A stretch of 26,538 bases of DNA. Source: Clostridiales bacterium. GTDB taxonomy: Bacteria; Bacillota; Clostridia; Christensenellales; Aristaeellaceae. Shown here piece by piece: positions 14,607 through 22,042 of the stretch; positions within the stretch are counted from its first letter, which is position 1; the number at the start of each line of letters is the position of its first letter. The stretch spans positions 1 to 26,538 of the forward strand of contig JAHZHX010000024.1 in assembly GCA_019420065.1 (NCBI GenBank). The letters run 5' to 3'. Under the pieces are notes generated by a model, which saw only the letters and a program-made list of their open reading frames with translations, was not told where the DNA came from and did not search any database. The translations under genes were made by a program, and so were the position numbers.

Positions 14607-15287
14607 ATGATTGCAAATCAGCTTTATATTTTAGGCGACTCCATTTCCTGCGGCGTAATGTACAATGCGCAAGCCGCGCGCTATACCCTGTTTCGTGGAA
14701 CCTTTGACCGTGTTTTGCGCGCCCAGGGGGTAACGGTAAAAAACTACGCCAAGCCCGGCTGTACCTCCGCCATGGGGCTGGACGTTGCCGCAAAAAGCGA
14801 ACCGCTGCCCGGCGGAATTGCGCTGATTGAATTCGGCGGCAATGATTCCGATCTCAAATGGGCTGAAGTTTCCAACCGGCCGGATGACCCGCATTCCGCC
14901 CTGGTGCCCATCCCGGAGTTTGAAAACGCGATGCGCTCGCTGATCCGGCAAGCACGTTCCCGGCTGATGACACCCGTTGTCTCCCTTCCCCTGCCTGTTG
15001 TGCCCGACCGTTATTTCAACTGGATCTCCAAGGGGTTGATACGCGAATCCATCCTGCGCTACCTGGGCAGTGTGGAGCACATTTATCGCTGGCAAGAGCG
15101 TTATGCTTTTTCGGCCCAGCGTGTTGCATATCAGGAGCATTGCAGTATCTTCGATATGCGCGGCCTTTTTCTCAATCAGCGCAGCTACGGCGATCTGATG
15201 TCAAATGACGGTATCCACCCCAACGCCGCCGGTTACGCCCTGATTCGGGATGCCTTCTTGGCATCCTGGAATGACGCCGGTTTTTAA
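14607..15287 (+). CDS. SGNH/GDSL-family hydrolase
   Basis: A 226-residue serine hydrolase of the SGNH superfamily (esterases, lipases and carbohydrate deacetylases). Block I is ILGDSISCG with nucleophile S12; block III is EFGGNDSD with N79; block V is NDGIHPNAAGY with D201 and H204. The catalytic set is therefore complete. No signal peptide is visible, so it is probably cytoplasmic. Related proteins are often annotated as lysophospholipase L1-like, but the substrate is open. AGGAGGA lies 7 bases before the ATG. The gene is alone on the plus strand, facing away from tex. Its stop overlaps the convergent GyrI-like gene by four bases. Confidence 0.88.
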   Translation: MIANQLYILGDSISCGVMYNAQAARYTLFRGTFDRVLRAQGVTVKNYAKPGCTSAMGLDVAAKSEPLPGGIALIEFGGNDSDLKWAEVSNRPDDPHSALVPIPEFENAMRSLIRQARSRLMTPVVSLPLPVVPDRYFNWISKGLIRESILRYLGSVEHIYRWQERYAFSAQRVAYQEHCSIFDMRGLFLNQRSYGDLMSNDGIHPNAAGYALIRDAFLASWNDAGF

Positions 15288-15916
15288 ACTGGACGGATGG
15301 GATGGCGTATCACCGTGCGCAGCCGCGCAGGCGCGGTACGGCGTGCGTCGCTCAAATAAATCTCATGGTGCTGCCGCATGCCGCTAATATCCGTTTGATA
15401 GCCTTGCTGCTGCGCATAAAGCGTCATATTTTCGATTGTTGCTGGCTCACTGTCATAAGGGCCAACATGCATACACTGCACGCACAAGCCCTCGTCATAA
15501 GAAAAAAATTCAACGCAGGAAAAATCTGCCTCTTTTTTGCGTTCCGCTTCCCGCACTGCCCAAAGAAAGTCCGCCTCGCCTACAAAGTCCGGCAAGCGAA
15601 TCATTGAAACCCATTCAAAACGTTCCTTATGGGCATAATCAATTTCTGCTGCACCTTCCTGCCGCCACAGCCCTTCCAGCGGCGGCACAACATAATCAAA
15701 ATAGCCGTCAATACGATGATCACCCATTTTGCTCATTTTGATCGTAAATGCAACAGCATACAGCTTCCCCAAAGCGGTTTGGTACGCGCCATCGGCAACA
15801 TTAGGATCTCCCTTGCCGCGCACCGCAATAAAGTTCATCGCCGGGATTGTAATGATCTCCGGTTTTTTTGCCGGCATATAAAACGCTTTGTACTCTTTTT
15901 TATAATCAAACGGCAT
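15284..15916 (-). CDS. GyrI-like small-molecule-binding domain protein
   Basis: A 210-residue protein of the GyrI-like (AraC effector-binding, PF06445) superfamily without a DNA-binding domain. It begins MPFDYKKEYKAFYMPAKKPE, followed by MNFIAVRGKGDPN, typical of the single-domain family. Later parts are FEWVSMIRLPDFV, GLCVQCMHVGPYDSEP and the C-terminal HHEIYLSDARRTAPARLRTVIRHP. Relatives bind cationic or hydrophobic ligands, and some hydrolyse cyclopropanes; no ligand can be named here. AGAGGA lies 9 bases before the ATG. The gene sits 66 bases after ftsZ, beyond a hairpin terminator, with no evident promoter of its own, so it may depend on readthrough. Confidence 0.85.
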   Translation of the reverse strand: MPFDYKKEYKAFYMPAKKPEIITIPAMNFIAVRGKGDPNVADGAYQTALGKLYAVAFTIKMSKMGDHRIDGYFDYVVPPLEGLWRQEGAAEIDYAHKERFEWVSMIRLPDFVGEADFLWAVREAERKKEADFSCVEFFSYDEGLCVQCMHVGPYDSEPATIENMTLYAQQQGYQTDISGMRQHHEIYLSDARRTAPARLRTVIRHPIRPV

Positions 15917-15943
15917 GTTTCGCTATCCTCTTTGCATAAAATC

Positions 15944-15970
15944 AGGGAGACAAGCGTTTGCCGTCTCCCT
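15944..15970 (-). terminator. Terminator after ftsZ
   Basis: The minus strand reads AGGGAGACGG, a 7-base loop, then TTGTCTCCCT: ten pairs including two G-U, followed by GATTTTATG. The stem is strong but the T-tract short, so partial readthrough to the GyrI-like gene is possible. Confidence 0.7.
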
Positions 15971-15982
15971 AAAAACAATGAT

Positions 15983-17335
15983 TTACTTTTTGCGGCGCAG
16001 ATAGGCCGGCACACCCAAATCATCCGTTTCGCTGCCGACCGGCTCATTCTTGGCCGGAGCGGCAGGCGCGGCAGGCGTCTGATACTGCGGCATATTGTAA
16101 GCCGGAGCAGCAGGCTGCTGCGGTGCGTTATAGGTCGGCATACCGTATGGAGCCGCAAAAGGCGATGCGGCAGGACGCTGACCCGGCGCGGGACGAGCGC
16201 CGCCCGGCGCAAAGGAATCGGCATCATAGGTATTCAGCGGTACAGGCGCATCCTCAACAGAAAATTCGGCAGGCATGCGATGCTCATAGGGATTGACCGC
16301 GGCGCTGGCCGTGCCATAGGGGCCAACAGCCGGGCGATTGCCCGAACGCTTGCCCTTTGCTTCGCGCGTGGGGAAGGGCGTTTTCTCAAAGCCGGTTGCG
16401 ATAACGGTGATGCGCACCTCCTCGCCCAGCGATTCATCGATGTTCGCGCCAAAGATGATGTTCGCCTCGCTGTCCGCTGCCTGCATCACCAGGCTGGCCG
16501 CCTCATTCACATCCATGATGTTCATGTCGTTGCCGCCGGACACGTTAATCAGCACGGCGCGCGCGCCATCGATCTTGGTTTCGAGCAACGGGCTGGAAAT
16601 GGCCTCCTTCGCGGCGTTGACCATGCCGTTTTCGCCGGATCCCGTGCCAATACCCATGTGCGCCATGCCGCCCGATTCCATCACCGTGCGGACGTCGGCA
16701 AAGTCCAGGTTGATTACGGCCGGAACAGCAATCAGATCCGAAATGCCCTGAATGCCCTGACGAAGCACGTCATCCGCCTTACGGAAGGCTTCAAGCATCG
16801 TTGTGCCCTTGCTGACCACCTGCAGCAGACGGTCATTTGGAATCACAACCAGCGTATCCACGCTCTGCTTAAGCTCGCCAATGCCCAGTTCAGCGTTCTT
16901 CATACGCTGTTTGCCTTCAAAAAGGAAGGGCTTGGTCACCACGGCGATGGTAAGGCACCCCAGCTCACGGGCAATTTCGGCCACCACTGGCGCAGCGCCC
17001 GTGCCCGTGCCGCCGCCCATACCGGCAGTAACAAACACCAGGTCAGAGCCCTTCAGGGCAGAAGCGATTTCCTCGCGGCTTTCTTCCGCCGCGCGGCGAC
17101 CGATATCAGGCACGGCGCCCGCGCCAAGCCCCTTGGTCAACTTCTCGCCAATCTGAATTTTCACGCCGGCCTTGGACATGCCAAGCGCCTGCTTGTCCGT
17201 ATTGACCGAAATAAATTCCACGCCGCGCAGTCCGGCATCCACCATGCGGTTGACCGCATTGTTGCCGCCGCCGCCGCAGCCAACTACCTTGATCGAAGCA
17301 AATCCCTGATCCTGTTCCATCTGGAGTCCAAGCAT
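15983..17335 (-). CDS. ftsZ: Cell division GTPase FtsZ
   Basis: The tubulin-like GTPase that forms the Z-ring at midcell, 450 residues. The N-terminal nucleotide-binding part has KVVGCGGGGNNAVNRM (16-31), and the tubulin signature GGGTGTG is at residues 107-113. The synergy loop is NLDFADVRTVM. After about residue 325 comes a long linker rich in Pro, Ala and Tyr (about 110 residues), longer than in many FtsZ proteins. The conserved end DLGVPAYLRRKK is the peptide that binds FtsA and other partners. The ATG at 17335 has GGGAGGA 6 bases upstream. It follows ftsA by 45 bases and ends the dcw cluster at a hairpin terminator. Confidence 0.98.
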   Translation of the reverse strand: MLGLQMEQDQGFASIKVVGCGGGGNNAVNRMVDAGLRGVEFISVNTDKQALGMSKAGVKIQIGEKLTKGLGAGAVPDIGRRAAEESREEIASALKGSDLVFVTAGMGGGTGTGAAPVVAEIARELGCLTIAVVTKPFLFEGKQRMKNAELGIGELKQSVDTLVVIPNDRLLQVVSKGTTMLEAFRKADDVLRQGIQGISDLIAVPAVINLDFADVRTVMESGGMAHMGIGTGSGENGMVNAAKEAISSPLLETKIDGARAVLINVSGGNDMNIMDVNEAASLVMQAADSEANIIFGANIDESLGEEVRITVIATGFEKTPFPTREAKGKRSGNRPAVGPYGTASAAVNPYEHRMPAEFSVEDAPVPLNTYDADSFAPGGARPAPGQRPAASPFAAPYGMPTYNAPQQPAAPAYNMPQYQTPAAPAAPAKNEPVGSETDDLGVPAYLRRKK

Positions 17336-17380
17336 AATGTTCCTCCCGGTATCTCTCTTATATTTGCAAACGGCAGTCCA

Positions 17381-18556
17381 TCAACCGCCGAAAAGGTTGT
17401 TGAAAAATGCGCGCAAACCATGATTTGCATTGGTGTTGATGATGGTATCGATCATCAGGTCAAGTACGCCCAGCGCGCTGGTATAAATGGGACTTGACAT
17501 ATTGCTGGTCTTTCGCGGCAGCTCGCGCACAGGACGATCCAGCTTGTTGCTGAGATAATCGCGCCCGCCGCGGTTGATGGCCAAACCGCCGCCCGTCAGA
17601 TACGCCACAGAAAAATTGCTCAGGCTCACGCCGCTGTTCTTGATCGCCTCCTGCACGGCTTCGGCAATCTCTTCCACGCGCGGCTCCAGCACCTCGGCGA
17701 CCTCGTCGTGCGTAAAGGTCTGATTGATGCCATCCCGGTCGGGAACGGTATAGCTTTCCTCCCCGGCCGATACGCCAAACACATAGGTCTTTTTGATCTC
17801 CTCGGCCGACTTCATGGGAATCTTCAGCCCATAGGCCAGATCGGCCGTGATATTGCCGCCGCCCATCGGCAGCACGCTGTGGAAAATCAGCGCGTCGCCC
17901 TCAACGGCCATCACTTCGGTGTTGAGGTAGCCCATATCAATCAGCAGCGTGGTCCGGTCGCGCTCCTCTTCAGGAATAAACAGCATGGCCTGTCCCGTAG
18001 GCGTTGAGAAAAAGCTGTTGACCACAATGTTCAGCGCGCGGAAGCGTTCGCTGATATCGTCCAGAAAAAACTGATCCGCCACCACAAAGGAAACCTGGGC
18101 GCTCAGCTCACTGCCGCGCATGCCCATGGGCTCCAGTGTTTTTTTGCCGTCTCCAACCATGAACCAGGCAGGGCTGCGGTGAATAATCACGCCGCGCACC
18201 GTTCCCAACTCGTCCGTCGCCTGGCGGAAAAGATCTTCAATATTGCGCACGGTAACGCGCGGATCCGTTCCTTGCAGCGCTAATTTGGTCTTCACCGTAT
18301 ATACGCGGGAAAACTCTCCGGGCACGCCTACGTTTACCTCACGGATCCGGGTGCGCGCCTGTGCTTCAGCCTCATGTACAGCAGCGGCAATTTCATCGTT
18401 CAGCTTGCCGGGCTCGTTCCACTGCCCGTCAGCAAAGCCGCTGTACGGCCTTGTGCCCGCGCCAATAATATCGCAGCGCTGCCTGCCGCTTGTTTCCGCA
18501 ACCAGCGCCACAATTTTGCTTGTGCCAAAGTCAATTGCCGTTACAGTGTTCTTCAT
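17381..18556 (-). CDS. ftsA: Cell division protein FtsA
   Basis: An actin-like ATPase that ties FtsZ filaments to the membrane, 391 residues. It shows AIDFGTSKIVALVAE (phosphate 1, residues 7-21), the SHS2/1C domain region (REVNVGVPGEFSRVYTV, EPMGMRGSELSAQVSFVVAD), phosphate 2 LLIDMGYLNTEVMAVEG, and the adenosine motif AYLTGGGLAINRG. The C-terminus GLRAFFNNLFGG is a short amphipathic helix, the expected membrane-targeting sequence. The start at 18556 has GAAGGG close upstream; an alternative ATG lies at 18568, and the frame extends to 18622 without a good site. A near-consensus promoter precedes the gene, so ftsA-ftsZ can be expressed apart from the upstream dcw genes. Confidence 0.95.
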   Translation of the reverse strand: MKNTVTAIDFGTSKIVALVAETSGRQRCDIIGAGTRPYSGFADGQWNEPGKLNDEIAAAVHEAEAQARTRIREVNVGVPGEFSRVYTVKTKLALQGTDPRVTVRNIEDLFRQATDELGTVRGVIIHRSPAWFMVGDGKKTLEPMGMRGSELSAQVSFVVADQFFLDDISERFRALNIVVNSFFSTPTGQAMLFIPEEERDRTTLLIDMGYLNTEVMAVEGDALIFHSVLPMGGGNITADLAYGLKIPMKSAEEIKKTYVFGVSAGEESYTVPDRDGINQTFTHDEVAEVLEPRVEEIAEAVQEAIKNSGVSLSNFSVAYLTGGGLAINRGGRDYLSNKLDRPVRELPRKTSNMSSPIYTSALGVLDLMIDTIINTNANHGLRAFFNNLFGG

Positions 18557-18649
18557 TCTGCCCTTCATCCCCCAACCGTCGTACAGCACCCGCTGCCGCG
18601 CGATCGCATAGCATAAAGCCAAATGCGCCCAATGTTATTAGGATACTTA

Positions 18650-18678
18650 ATTGTAACCTTTTTGTGATAATTTGGCAA
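18650..18678 (-). promoter_or_regulatory. Internal promoter for ftsA-ftsZ
   Basis: Minus strand TTGCCA (18678-18673), a 17-base spacer, then TACAAT (18655-18650), in the 185-base gap between ftsQ and ftsA. The leader to ATG 18556 would be about 87 bases. No hairpin terminator for ftsQ is evident in this gap, although the region is A/T rich. Confidence 0.8.
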
Positions 18679-18741
18679 GTGTTTCAAGGGGCTTTGGGCT
18701 AATTTTTTTAATAATTTTTTTCTTCCGCATGTAAATTCTGT

Positions 18742-19536
18742 TTATGGCCGATAGGAGGCCTGTCCCGGCACCGTGGCCTCAATCATTCCGCCCGACAGAC
18801 CCCGCCTGCGCAGTTCCTGCACAACGGCGCGCACCGTGCCCACTTTGGCGCGCAGCTCCTGCGCGTCGCCGAGATTGGCCGTGTATCCGTCCACAGTCAC
18901 CAAATATATACTGTCCAAAGAAGCCAGATTCAATTCGGAAACCTTGTCTTCCACCTGCTGAAGCCGCAATTCCAGCAGCAGCTCTTGCATGGCTTCCAGC
19001 CGTTCCGCGCGCTGGCACACCATCACGCTGCCTACGCGGATATCGCGCACATTCATCCCCGTCACTTTAATGCAGCCGTTGTCCAGCGCGATTTTTGATG
19101 TGCTTTCCAGCACCATGCCATCCTGCGAAACCACATACTGCACGCCCATATGCAAAACGTTTGCCTCCGGCCGCCGCTCGTTGACCACCAGGATCACGCC
19201 GCTTGGCCACACGCGCTCCAGGCTGACAAACTCCAGATAACGATTAGCGTTGATCCGCGTGCGGATTTTCTCCTCATTCAGTGAAAAATAGGTGGTGCTG
19301 CCGCTGATGCCAGCCAGCTCCAGCACCTCCTCCTTGGTGAACGACACCAGCCCCATCACTTCGGCATTGCGGATTTTCAGCAGCTGATCGCGCGCAAAGA
19401 AGGCAGCAATCGCCAGCAGGGCAATCACTGCGATCAATGTGATGCGGCCGCGGCGCGCCGGACGCCCCGGCGCGTCATATCCGTTGCTGTTTTCATAGAT
19501 CATTTCATCCTGCGGCTGCATATCCCTGTTCTCCAT
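18742..19536 (-). CDS. ftsQ: Cell division protein FtsQ/DivIB
   Basis: A bitopic membrane protein of the divisome, about 264 residues. A cytoplasmic tail of about 30 residues is followed by one transmembrane segment (ITLIAVIALLAIAAFFA) and the extracellular POTRA domain (IRNAEVMGLVSFTKEEVLELAGI). The FtsQ beta domain follows (LEFVSLERVWPSGVILVVNERRPEA, VSQDGMVLE, GCIKVTGMNV, YLVTVDGYTANLGD). FtsQ/DivIB assembles with FtsL and FtsB/DivIC to activate septal synthesis. I take the ATG at 19536, 13 bases after the murA stop; an in-frame ATG at 19521 has a better-spaced GGAG. The frame continuing to 19620 overlaps murA and lacks a site. Confidence 0.92.
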   Translation of the reverse strand: MENRDMQPQDEMIYENSNGYDAPGRPARRGRITLIAVIALLAIAAFFARDQLLKIRNAEVMGLVSFTKEEVLELAGISGSTTYFSLNEEKIRTRINANRYLEFVSLERVWPSGVILVVNERRPEANVLHMGVQYVVSQDGMVLESTSKIALDNGCIKVTGMNVRDIRVGSVMVCQRAERLEAMQELLLELRLQQVEDKVSELNLASLDSIYLVTVDGYTANLGDAQELRAKVGTVRAVVQELRRRGLSGGMIEATVPGQASYRP

Positions 19537-19549
19537 CTTCTTTGTTTGG

Positions 19550-20815
19550 TCAAGCGTCCGGCAGCTGAATGCGGCGGATATCGGCCCCAAGACGCCCAAG
19601 CTGCTCCTCCATTTTTTCATATCCGCGGTCGATCAGCTCCACGCCTTCAATCAGCGTTTCACCCTGCGCGCACAGACCGGCCAGCACCAGGGCCGCGCCG
19701 CCGCGCAGATCGCGCGCTACGGTATGTACGCCATGCAGGCGCTCCACGCCGCGAATGAACGCCGCGCGCCCCGATACCTGAACGTCCGCCCCCATCCGGC
19801 AAAGATCGCCCGCCAGCGTAAAACGGTTTTCAAACACGTTTTCCACAATCACGCTGCTGCCGCGCGCTACCGTCGCCAGCGCCAGCATCTGCGACTGCAT
19901 ATCTGTCGGAAAGCCCGGATGCGGCTGCGTTTGCAGGTTATTAAAGGCCCTCAGCTTTTGCGGCGCACGCAGGAACAGCGTTTCCCCCTGTTCGGCAATG
20001 TCGCAGTTCATCTCGCGCAGTTTATCGATGACCGCCCGCAAATCAAGCGTGCGCACATTGTTCAGCCTGATCTCGCCGCCGCTGATCGCCGCCGCGCACA
20101 GATAAGTGCCCGCCGCGATACGGTCCGGCATGGGCGCGTAGTCCGCCGCATGCAGTCCTTCAACGCCCTCGATCACAATGGTTTGAGACCCCGCGCCCTG
20201 GACGCGTCCGCCCATGGCGTTGATGTAATTCTGCAAATCCTCGATTTCAGGCTCGCGGGCGGCGTTGCTGATCGTGGTGCGCCCAGGCAGCAGCACCGCC
20301 GCCATCATCACATTTTCCGTCGCGCCCACGGAAGGATAGTCCAGATGAATATCCCCGGCATGCATCCGCGACCCGTCGCAATGCAGAATGCCGCCTGCCT
20401 CGCGGATCTCAACGCCCATTTTCCGCAAACCGTTCAGATGCAGGTCAATCGGGCGCAGACCGATCTCGCAGCCACCCGGATATACCATCGTCGCGCGGCG
20501 CAGACGGCCCAGGATCGGCCCCAGCAGGAAGATCGACGAACGGATCCGCTTGCTCAGATACTCCGGCATTTCGCCGCTGCAAAGCGCCGCGCTGTCAATC
20601 ATAAGCCCGTTTTCCGTCCAGGCCGTGGCGCAGCCAAGGCAGCTCAAAATGCCGCGCATGCTCTCCACATCGCCGATCCGGGGACAGCCAATGATGTTTG
20701 TCGCTCCGCTTTGCATAATCGACGCAGCCATGATAGGCAGAACAGCATTCTTTGCCGCAGCAACGCGCATCTCCCCATTTATTCTTTCGCCGCCGCGCAC
20801 TAAAAATCCTTCCAT
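19550..20815 (-). CDS. murA: UDP-N-acetylglucosamine 1-carboxyvinyltransferase MurA
   Basis: The first committed enzyme of peptidoglycan synthesis: it transfers enolpyruvate from PEP to UDP-GlcNAc in the cytoplasm. The length of 421 residues is normal. Visible parts are AAAKNAVLPIMAASI (Lys-Asn pair for substrate binding), the active-site loop PGGCEIGLRPIDLHL with C116, GATENVMMAAVLLPG and PHPGFPTDMQSQMLAL. C116 corresponds to the cysteine attacked by fosfomycin, so sensitivity to that drug is expected unless other factors intervene. GGAGGTGA stands just upstream of ATG 20815; the frame extends to 20836. It lies between ftsW and ftsQ, an unusual place. A nine-base perfect inverted repeat precedes it. 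Confidence 0.97.
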   Translation of the reverse strand: MEGFLVRGGERINGEMRVAAAKNAVLPIMAASIMQSGATNIIGCPRIGDVESMRGILSCLGCATAWTENGLMIDSAALCSGEMPEYLSKRIRSSIFLLGPILGRLRRATMVYPGGCEIGLRPIDLHLNGLRKMGVEIREAGGILHCDGSRMHAGDIHLDYPSVGATENVMMAAVLLPGRTTISNAAREPEIEDLQNYINAMGGRVQGAGSQTIVIEGVEGLHAADYAPMPDRIAAGTYLCAAAISGGEIRLNNVRTLDLRAVIDKLREMNCDIAEQGETLFLRAPQKLRAFNNLQTQPHPGFPTDMQSQMLALATVARGSSVIVENVFENRFTLAGDLCRMGADVQVSGRAAFIRGVERLHGVHTVARDLRGGAALVLAGLCAQGETLIEGVELIDRGYEKMEEQLGRLGADIRRIQLPDA

Positions 20816-20825
20816 GCGCTCACCT

Positions 20826-20865
20826 CCGTTTTCCATGCTTCCATGCTATGCCGCAGGGAAAACGG
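20826..20865 (-). repeat. Perfect inverted repeat in the murA leader
   Basis: CCGTTTTCC and GGAAAACGG form nine perfect pairs around 22 bases (arms 20857-20865 and 20826-20834). In the RNA the 3' arm runs directly into and shares two G with the GGAGG of murA, so it could modulate ribosome access. Two tandem copies of an 8-mer (TTCCATGC on plus, 20831-20846) lie inside the loop and 3' arm. Confidence 0.5.
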
Positions 20866-20877
20866 CGTGATTGATTT

Positions 20878-22014
20878 TTATCCGGCCATGGTTTTATCGC
20901 ATGTCCGGCTGATGGAAAGCACCACCCCCACCGCCGCCATGGTGATGGAAATCGACGTTCCGCCGGCGCTGAAGAAGGGAAGCGGCAGTCCGGTCGTCGG
21001 CAGCACGCCCACCACCACTCCCATATTGATGAACGCCTGCACGCAGATCAGGCAGGTAATGCCCGCCGCCAGCAGGCAGCCAAACCGATCCGGACAGGTC
21101 AAGGCAATACGCATACCGGCAAACAAAAACGCCATAAACAGAAGAATCACTACCATGCAGCCAAGCAGACCGAAATCCTCGCCCACAATGGCAAAAATAA
21201 AGTCGCTTTCCGGATACGGAAGGTACGCGTATTTTTGCCTGCCGCGCCCCAAGCCCATGCCGAACAGTCCGCCCGAGCCAAAGGCAATCAGCGACTGTGA
21301 AAGCTGATACCCTTCATCGCTCATTTTGGCAAACGGGTTGGTAAAGGAAAGCAGCCTTTCCCGGCGGTACGGCTCGCTCCAGGCATAATACGCGCCCAGC
21401 ACCAGGCCCCCGGCTCCCAGCACCGCCATATGCCGCCACTTTGCTCCCGCAAGCATGACCAGAATCACGCTGACGATAATAATCGTACCGGCTGTGGAGA
21501 GGTTGGGCTGCTCCAGAATGAGCAAAAACATGACGCCCGGCGCAATCAGTACCGGAACAATCCCGCTGAAAAAGCGTTCCACACGCTTGCCCCGCGCCGC
21601 CAGCGCCAGGGAAACAAACAGCACCACGGCATATTTGGCCAGCTCGCTGGGCTGAAAGGACAGCGGCCCCAGCCGCAGCCAGCGGCGCGAGCCGTTGATG
21701 TACACGCCTACGCCAGGAATGATCACCAGGATCAGCAGCACCGCGCTGATTCCGAGCCCGGCCAGGGCAATGTTGTGCCTGCCCCAGAACCAGTAAGGGA
21801 TCCTGGAAGTAAAAAACATGGCCATCGCGCCGATGGCCACGCCAAACAGCTGCTTTTTCACCTCGGACAGAGCATCGCCCCGATCCTGCGCGGTATAGTA
21901 CGTGGCGCTGAACAAAGTAACCAGCCCCATAATCAGCAGCATCGTCATGATCACAGGCAGGGTTTTATCCACGGGCCTGCGTTTTCTCTTTGGCAGGACG
22001 ACAGCGTTTGCCAT
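20878..22014 (-). CDS. ftsW: SEDS-family glycan polymerase FtsW (SpoVE-like)
   Basis: A 378-residue polytopic membrane protein with about ten transmembrane segments. It is the SEDS peptidoglycan glycosyltransferase that works with a class B PBP. Hallmarks are YINGSRRWLRLGPLSFQPSELAKYA, ILEQPNLSTAGTIII (where the usual EPDxGT is EQPNLSTAGT), AYLPYPESDFIFAIVGEDFGLLG and GVLPTTGLPLPFFSAGGTS. The N-terminus is short and basic (MANAVVLPKRKRRPVDK). Note the apparent change in the EPD motif, whose aspartate is important in characterised SEDS enzymes. An AAAGGG site lies about 11 bases before the ATG. It follows murD by 28 bases. The partner is probably the PASTA PBP at the window end. SpoVE or RodA assignment cannot be fully excluded, but the dcw context favours FtsW. 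Confidence 0.93.
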   Translation of the reverse strand: MANAVVLPKRKRRPVDKTLPVIMTMLLIMGLVTLFSATYYTAQDRGDALSEVKKQLFGVAIGAMAMFFTSRIPYWFWGRHNIALAGLGISAVLLILVIIPGVGVYINGSRRWLRLGPLSFQPSELAKYAVVLFVSLALAARGKRVERFFSGIVPVLIAPGVMFLLILEQPNLSTAGTIIIVSVILVMLAGAKWRHMAVLGAGGLVLGAYYAWSEPYRRERLLSFTNPFAKMSDEGYQLSQSLIAFGSGGLFGMGLGRGRQKYAYLPYPESDFIFAIVGEDFGLLGCMVVILLFMAFLFAGMRIALTCPDRFGCLLAAGITCLICVQAFINMGVVVGVLPTTGLPLPFFSAGGTSISITMAAVGVVLSISRTCDKTMAG

Positions 22015-22042
22015 ACCTGCACTTACCCTTTCCTAAAATCGC

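Noticed and set aside
15629..17497. Plus-strand open frame of over 600 codons opposite ftsZ
   Set aside because: It is an antisense shadow of ftsZ and the GyrI-like gene, with Arg/His-rich composition and no domain.
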